Source of the DNA: Rhynchopus sp. YZ270_cl-10 | Taxonomy: Eukaryota; Euglenozoa; Diplonemea; Diplonemida; Diplonemidae | Length of the DNA stretch: 64,000 nucleotides | Assembly: GCA_964035575.1 (NCBI GenBank) | Contig: OZ037870.1 | Span: 248,001-312,000, forward strand | Direction: 5' to 3' | Part shown: positions 60,184 to 64,000 of the stretch, one piece after another | Layout of the letters: every line of letters begins with the position of its first letter | Position numbering within the stretch: position 1 is the stretch's first letter | Translations under genes and position numbers: made by a program | Notes under the pieces: model-generated | Database searches by the model: none | Told to the model about the DNA's origin: nothing | The model's input: the letters and a program-made list of their open reading frames with translations, nothing else

Positions 60184-61737
60184 TTATTCAGCGGTTCTGG
60201 AGATAACGGTCTGCATTGTGCGGAACCTGGGGCTGTCGCCGTCTGTTGCGTCGCCGTCGTCCTCGAACATGGTGGGCAACACTGCCGAAGCGGAGGGGCC
60301 TGGGTCCGAGAGAACGCTCTCCTCGAGCACTTTGCTGTCCACATGCTGCGTTTCCTCTTCGAGCTCTCTTTCCCCTTCGTCTCCTTCGCCTCCTTCATCC
60401 GCTTCATCAGCTGCACTGCAAGCCACAGATGCGCCACCCTCTGTCACTTCGTAGGGGTCTGCAGACACAGGGTGGGGAACGGTGGTGTGGCCGTCGCTGC
60501 TGAAGGTGCCCTCCGCACCTTGCTCGCTGTGTGGCTCCATGCCCTGCTCGGAAGGAAGCTCCGACTTCATATCCGCAAGCACATCCTGCTCCTGCTCTAG
60601 GTCCGTCAGGCAGCTTGAGGAGTCGAATGAGGCGGTCAAACTCTTCTCTGTGTCCTTCTGCTTTGCGTGCGCGTACTTCCCCCCAAAGACCTCGAAGTAG
60701 TAGGTAGCGCCGTTCCACACAGACCACCACATCACAGCAGCCGTATACACAAACGTAAACTTAAACGAATAAAACGCAACAACCGAAGGCACCAACGTCA
60801 TAGCAGTGAAGATGAGCTGCCCGGTCACCATAATCGCCTTGGTCTTCATTGCAGCAGGGGAGAGCTCCTCGTTGGGCGATATGACACCAACACGTTCACA
60901 TGCCTTGCGCACAATGATCACAACAGGGATGCCGGTACCATGCTTCGCGAGATAGCGCAGGGAAGACGTGAGCTCCTGGTCCGCTTCGAACTTCCATTTG
61001 ATGCGGACCTCCGTGTAGAAGAGATACAGCACCTGCCAGAGGAGGTACACCAGCATCGTGAGGAGCACGTCCTGCACGCTGACTGCGTCGTCGTAGGCGT
61101 AGCGTCCAGAATACCACCGCTCGCAGTACGTAAAGAACATAGGGAACGCATGAATGAACACCGACGTCACCTTGTCCAAAGAGTGGAACACCAAACTGTT
61201 CCTCCACGCAATAATCGCAACAGCAAGCGGCCCATTCGCAAACAAACAATTCACCTTGAACAGACGGTGCGCGACACTCCCAGACACAACCTGGGTAGGG
61301 GATGGTGGTAAAGTGTCATCCTCAGCCATATTCCCGTAGTCATTCAAAAACTGCAAAAAAATATTCAAAATAACCAAAATCTGCGCAAAATAGCAGAAAT
61401 CAATCAAAAAGTACTGCATCTTCTGCCTGCGGTACAGAGGGTAGCGCACCCCAATCAGGGACGGAATGACGGCCAAGTAGTACCACCCAAAGTAGGCAGG
61501 GTAAAGCAAAACAAAGTACTGTGTTGCCACAATGCCGAAGACCCCTACGCAAAAGGCGATGCGGTCCATCAAACGAATCGTTTTCGGCTTCTTCAGCTCC
61601 TCCCGCACCCTCTGCTTCGCAGCCTTGCGCACGCTCGTGTTTTCGTCCCCAACCAGACGTTTTCGCACAGTTTTCCTCACCTTATCAACAACTTCAGTCG
61701 GGCGTGACAAAGGTTTCATGGAGTCATCTGAATGCAT
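60184..61737 (-). CDS. glycerophosphocholine acyltransferase 1 (GPC1)-type membrane enzyme
   Basis: 517 residues from the ATG at 61,737; the upstream frame is a C/T acceptor tract (CTTGGCCAGTAGAGAG). Residues ~60-350 have about eight membrane helices (FCVGVFGIVATQYFVLLYPA, YYLAVIPSLIGVRYPLYRRQ). The HSLDKVTSVFIHAFPMFFTY motif is the clearest signature of the GPC1 family, followed by WQVLYLFYTEVRIKWKFEAD. Family members acylate glycerophosphocholine with acyl-CoA at the ER to remake lyso-phosphatidylcholine. The C-terminal 150 residues are acidic and Ser/Glu-rich, a tail longer than the usual family end. The gene is intronless. A hairpin-module copy (61,964-62,000) lies about 220 bp upstream. 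Confidence 0.85.
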   Translation of the reverse strand: MHSDDSMKPLSRPTEVVDKVRKTVRKRLVGDENTSVRKAAKQRVREELKKPKTIRLMDRIAFCVGVFGIVATQYFVLLYPAYFGWYYLAVIPSLIGVRYPLYRRQKMQYFLIDFCYFAQILVILNIFLQFLNDYGNMAEDDTLPPSPTQVVSGSVAHRLFKVNCLFANGPLAVAIIAWRNSLVFHSLDKVTSVFIHAFPMFFTYCERWYSGRYAYDDAVSVQDVLLTMLVYLLWQVLYLFYTEVRIKWKFEADQELTSSLRYLAKHGTGIPVVIIVRKACERVGVISPNEELSPAAMKTKAIMVTGQLIFTAMTLVPSVVAFYSFKFTFVYTAAVMWWSVWNGATYYFEVFGGKYAHAKQKDTEKSLTASFDSSSCLTDLEQEQDVLADMKSELPSEQGMEPHSEQGAEGTFSSDGHTTVPHPVSADPYEVTEGGASVACSAADEADEGGEGDEGERELEEETQHVDSKVLEESVLSDPGPSASAVLPTMFEDDGDATDGDSPRFRTMQTVISRTAE

Positions 61738-63013
61738 TTTGCAATTCTTTTCTTTCCTCTCTCTACTGGCCAAGAGGTGGATGGAGGGGGGAAGAAGAGC
61801 AGGGGGTAGGAGGGAGGCAGAGAGGCAGAGAGGGAGGGGGGGAGGGGGGGAAAGGGTGCAAGATAAATAGGGGTGTCGCCTATGTTTATTGTCATCGTGT
61901 TTTTGCATTTGTGTTTTAAAACTGCGAATTTTTCCGCAAACAGAGAGTAGAAAAGAAAAGTTTATAAGATGATCCTAAGCCCCTCATGCTTAGTCACCTT
62001 CGAAAAGGGTTGCTCTGTGCACAAAAACACAAGAAGCCGAAAAGAAAAGAAAAATGAGGTGGTGTGTGTCAACGAGACTGGGACGTCAGACACAGCAAGG
62101 GGAACAAAAGACACAGCAAAGCAGATGCACCAGGTGCCACCCTCAGGCTGCTTCCACGATGACCCTGCACCTTGGTGTCCTCTCCCCTGCCTCTCTATAA
62201 GACCTTCTCTTCGCGCACTCAAGTGGACAGCCACCTTATGCACAGAAGAACGGGTGAGGCAGAGGGACACAGACAGCAAAGGCGGGGCAGGCAGAACCAC
62301 TGTGCACGCACACAGCTGCACCTCAGCTGCCGTGTCCTTGTTTGTACGTAGAGTGGAAAACGAGAGCAAAGAAAAGAGAGGAAAAGAAAGTGAAGTTGAT
62401 AGTGCAAACGCCTCTGGGACGTAGGCACAGACAAATAGAACGGGGAGGAAGAGAACATTGCCCACATGCCGAACACACACCGGCAACCACAGCAGCGGAC
62501 TGTTCTTAACTGTATATAATTGCTTCGCTACTGCACGCAGTGTCTCTCCTCTCAAGGGGGCATCAAAGCCTCCACAAGGCGCAAAGATGCTGCAGGGCAA
62601 AAGCAGGAAATTGTGCAAAAATGGAATAGTAAGGTAGATAGACAATGATTGAGATAAAGTCTTGAAAAGGAAGATAATATCCATAAATAGAAACAATTGC
62701 GACATGCAAAAGTAGGACAAAAGGCAAAGCGTGTGTGAAACGGCACGGTAGAATGCCCTTTTGTACGTTGAACGAACACTGTGCACAGCAGATAGATGCT
62801 AGCGTCAGGCCGTGCGCAAAGAAGATCTATGCAGCCGTCTCCTCAGTTAAGAGAGCGGCAGTGGCATGGCTAAGTAGTAGAAGGTTGCAGGACAATGCGA
62901 TGTGTCATGAGTGCAAGGTGCCATAGGTAGGTAGGTATTCGTCGAAGCAGAGACAGAAGGTGCAGTAATATACGCTGCTGAGGGAATAGTGGGGAGGGTG
63001 CGTGCCACTGTGC
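61738..63013. other. intergenic stretch with two hairpin modules
   Basis: No supported gene. Hairpin-module copies lie at 61,964-62,000 and about 62,406-62,431. The minus strand is open for 275 codons (61,962-62,786) but has no ATG at its head, lacks charged-residue content and includes both modules, so I do not call it. The C/T tract at about 61,790-61,855 belongs to the 5' end of the GPC1-type gene. Confidence 0.5.
61964..62000 (-). other. hairpin module, best-preserved copy
   Basis: The minus strand reads AAGGTGACTAAGC, then ATGAGGG, then GCTTAGGATCATCTTATAAA. CTAAGC pairs with GCTTAG, and the outer AAGgTGA can pair with TCAtCTT. TATAAAC and a T/C tract follow. It has the same layout as the copies inside the introns at 27,004-27,167 and 54,865-55,159. 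Confidence 0.65.
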
Positions 63014-63997
63014 TCACATGCACTGTGCGTAGTGTGCGTTGTAGGCAGCACACGTGGCACCTGCCTGCCCCTCGCAGCAGGCGCGGTCCTGCTTGCACGC
63101 AGCGTACACACATTGCACATCAGTCGTGCAGACGGGAAGAGTCGGTGGTGTTGTTGTTGTTGGTGTTGGTGCCGGTGGTGTTGTGACAGGTGGTGTTGGC
63201 GGTGGTGTCGAAGGCGAAGGTGCACCCTGCACACACTGTGCGTAGTGTGTCTTGTACACAGCACAGGACGCACCTGCCTGTTCCTCGCAGCAGGCAGGGT
63301 CCTGCACACACGCAACGTACATGCAATGCACAGCATCCAACATCGTGCACGCGACAGGAGGTGTCACAGGTGAGGTCGGCACAGGCACAGGCACCGTGGG
63401 AACAGGAACAGGCGCAGTTGGCACAGGAACAGGAGGGCTGGCACCACCAGAGAACATGGCGTCAATCACGTTGAAGAAGCTGTTCGACGTGTCACCCACA
63501 TCCCACACACTCAGAATGATGTGGTATCCCTCGCGTGTCGGCACGTTGCACGTGTGCTCGTCAAGGATCGGTGGCTCTGTCATCCCCCCGTCCACAACGC
63601 AGAAGGGTGCAGTCTCAAACGTTGCACGTGTCAGCGGTGCTGTCGCGTCCCACCCAACACGTGTGATGTAGTACTTGTAGTCCTTCGTCACGTGGTTCAC
63701 AAGAAACTTCCACGCAAACTTCGTTGGCCCCGACGACATCGCAACCCTCTCCCAACGTGTCGCCGTCTGCACGTTCAGCTCAGGGAAGCGCGAGTGTCCA
63801 CCTCCTGCCGCAATCGTCCCGTCTGCCGGCCACCCGTCAGGACCCTCCACGCTGTAGGGTTCCCAGACGATCTGCCCGCAGTTTGCGTTGCCCCCTGTCT
63901 TGCAGAGCTCCACACGTGACGGCGGTGTCACAACGTGGCCGTGTCCGTACACCTGCGTTGCACACAGCAGCACGCACAGCGCAGTGTGCTTCACCAT
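63014..63997 (-). CDS. secreted AA10 lytic polysaccharide monooxygenase with two Cys-rich tail modules
   Basis: 327 residues from the ATG at 63,997. Signal peptide residues 1-18 (MVKHTALCVLLCATQVYG) leave His19 as the mature N-terminus, the first arm of the copper histidine brace. His102 (FLVNHVTKDYKYYITRVGWD) is the second. HIILSVWDVGDTSNSFFNVI (159-178) is the conserved AA10/chitin-binding type-4 end with the axial aromatic position. LPMOs cleave chitin or cellulose oxidatively using copper and O2/H2O2. After a Pro/Val linker come two ~40-residue modules (CTMLDAVHCMYVACVQDPAC and CTTDVQCVYAACKQDRACC), separated by a Pro/Thr linker and each with six or more Cys. A substrate-binding role for them is inferred. 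The start lies 3 bp from the window edge. Confidence 0.9.
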   Translation of the reverse strand: MVKHTALCVLLCATQVYGHGHVVTPPSRVELCKTGGNANCGQIVWEPYSVEGPDGWPADGTIAAGGGHSRFPELNVQTATRWERVAMSSGPTKFAWKFLVNHVTKDYKYYITRVGWDATAPLTRATFETAPFCVVDGGMTEPPILDEHTCNVPTREGYHIILSVWDVGDTSNSFFNVIDAMFSGGASPPVPVPTAPVPVPTVPVPVPTSPVTPPVACTMLDAVHCMYVACVQDPACCEEQAGASCAVYKTHYAQCVQGAPSPSTPPPTPPVTTPPAPTPTTTTPPTLPVCTTDVQCVYAACKQDRACCEGQAGATCAAYNAHYAQCM

Positions 63998-64000
63998 TGT

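Noticed and set aside
61964-62000. Hairpin module as tRNA, hammerhead or HDV-like ribozyme
   Set aside because: No A/B box pair or cloverleaf, no CUGANGA...GAAA core and no nested pseudoknot pattern; the intron-end placement explains it better.
61962-62786. Minus-strand frame of 275 codons
   Set aside because: No ATG at its head, poor in charged residues, contains two hairpin modules and is open on both strands; more likely intergenic.

Overview
The window looks like nuclear DNA of a protist, most likely a euglenozoan (free-living kinetoplastid or diplonemid-like). Every confident host gene lies on the minus strand. Most have no introns. Many start codons follow a C/T-rich tract and an AG, which is the layout of polycistronic transcription with spliced-leader trans-splicing. 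The organism was not identified by any search, so this is inference from layout only. A few ordinary cis-introns also seem to exist (GTATG...CAG); two join parts of obvious genes in the correct phase.

Layout. Bases 1-5.8 kb hold two coiled-coil proteins, an SDE2-like splicing adaptor with an added zinc domain, and a possible small two-exon membrane protein. Bases 5.8-12.7 kb are gene-poor and contain two terminal-inverted-repeat elements and many short repeats. Next come a very long SLC34-type Na/phosphate cotransporter (12.7-16.8 kb), a small PAN-domain membrane protein (17.0-17.8 kb), the first ankyrin/zinc-finger paralogue (19.2-21.0 kb), a mitochondrial-type FAD/Fe-S D-lactate dehydrogenase-like protein (21.9-25.0 kb), a low-complexity basic protein with an intron (26.3-28.2 kb) and a VIT/VWA protein (30.4-33.1 kb). 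Two foldback or inverted-repeat DNA elements with the same termini sit at 25.2-26.2 and 28.3-29.1 kb.

Bases 34.5-53.9 kb are dominated by five more ankyrin paralogues, with a kelch-repeat gene between the third and fourth. The kelch gene is split inside its poly-glycine (CCA)n tract by a young DIRS-order (VIPER/TATE/Ngaro-like) retroelement, 39,885-43,967, with A1...B1A2...B2 split direct repeats. The right end (54-64 kb) carries a Gly/Lys-rich small protein with an intron, a two-RRM protein, a NADAR-domain protein, transposon relics, a GPC1-type acyltransferase and a secreted AA10 chitin/cellulose-active LPMO with two Cys-rich tail modules.

The most notable signals are three. First, a recurrent 30-40 nt hairpin followed by a branch-point-like sequence and a pyrimidine tract recurs across the window; at least two copies, probably three, lie just inside the 3' ends of phase-compatible introns. 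Second, the six-copy ankyrin family has near-identical ends, a mosaic variable centre and a deletion shared by two copies. Third, the retroelement has inserted in the glycine repeat of the kelch gene. No shared pathway among the neighbouring host genes is apparent, as expected for polycistronic arrays of unrelated genes.
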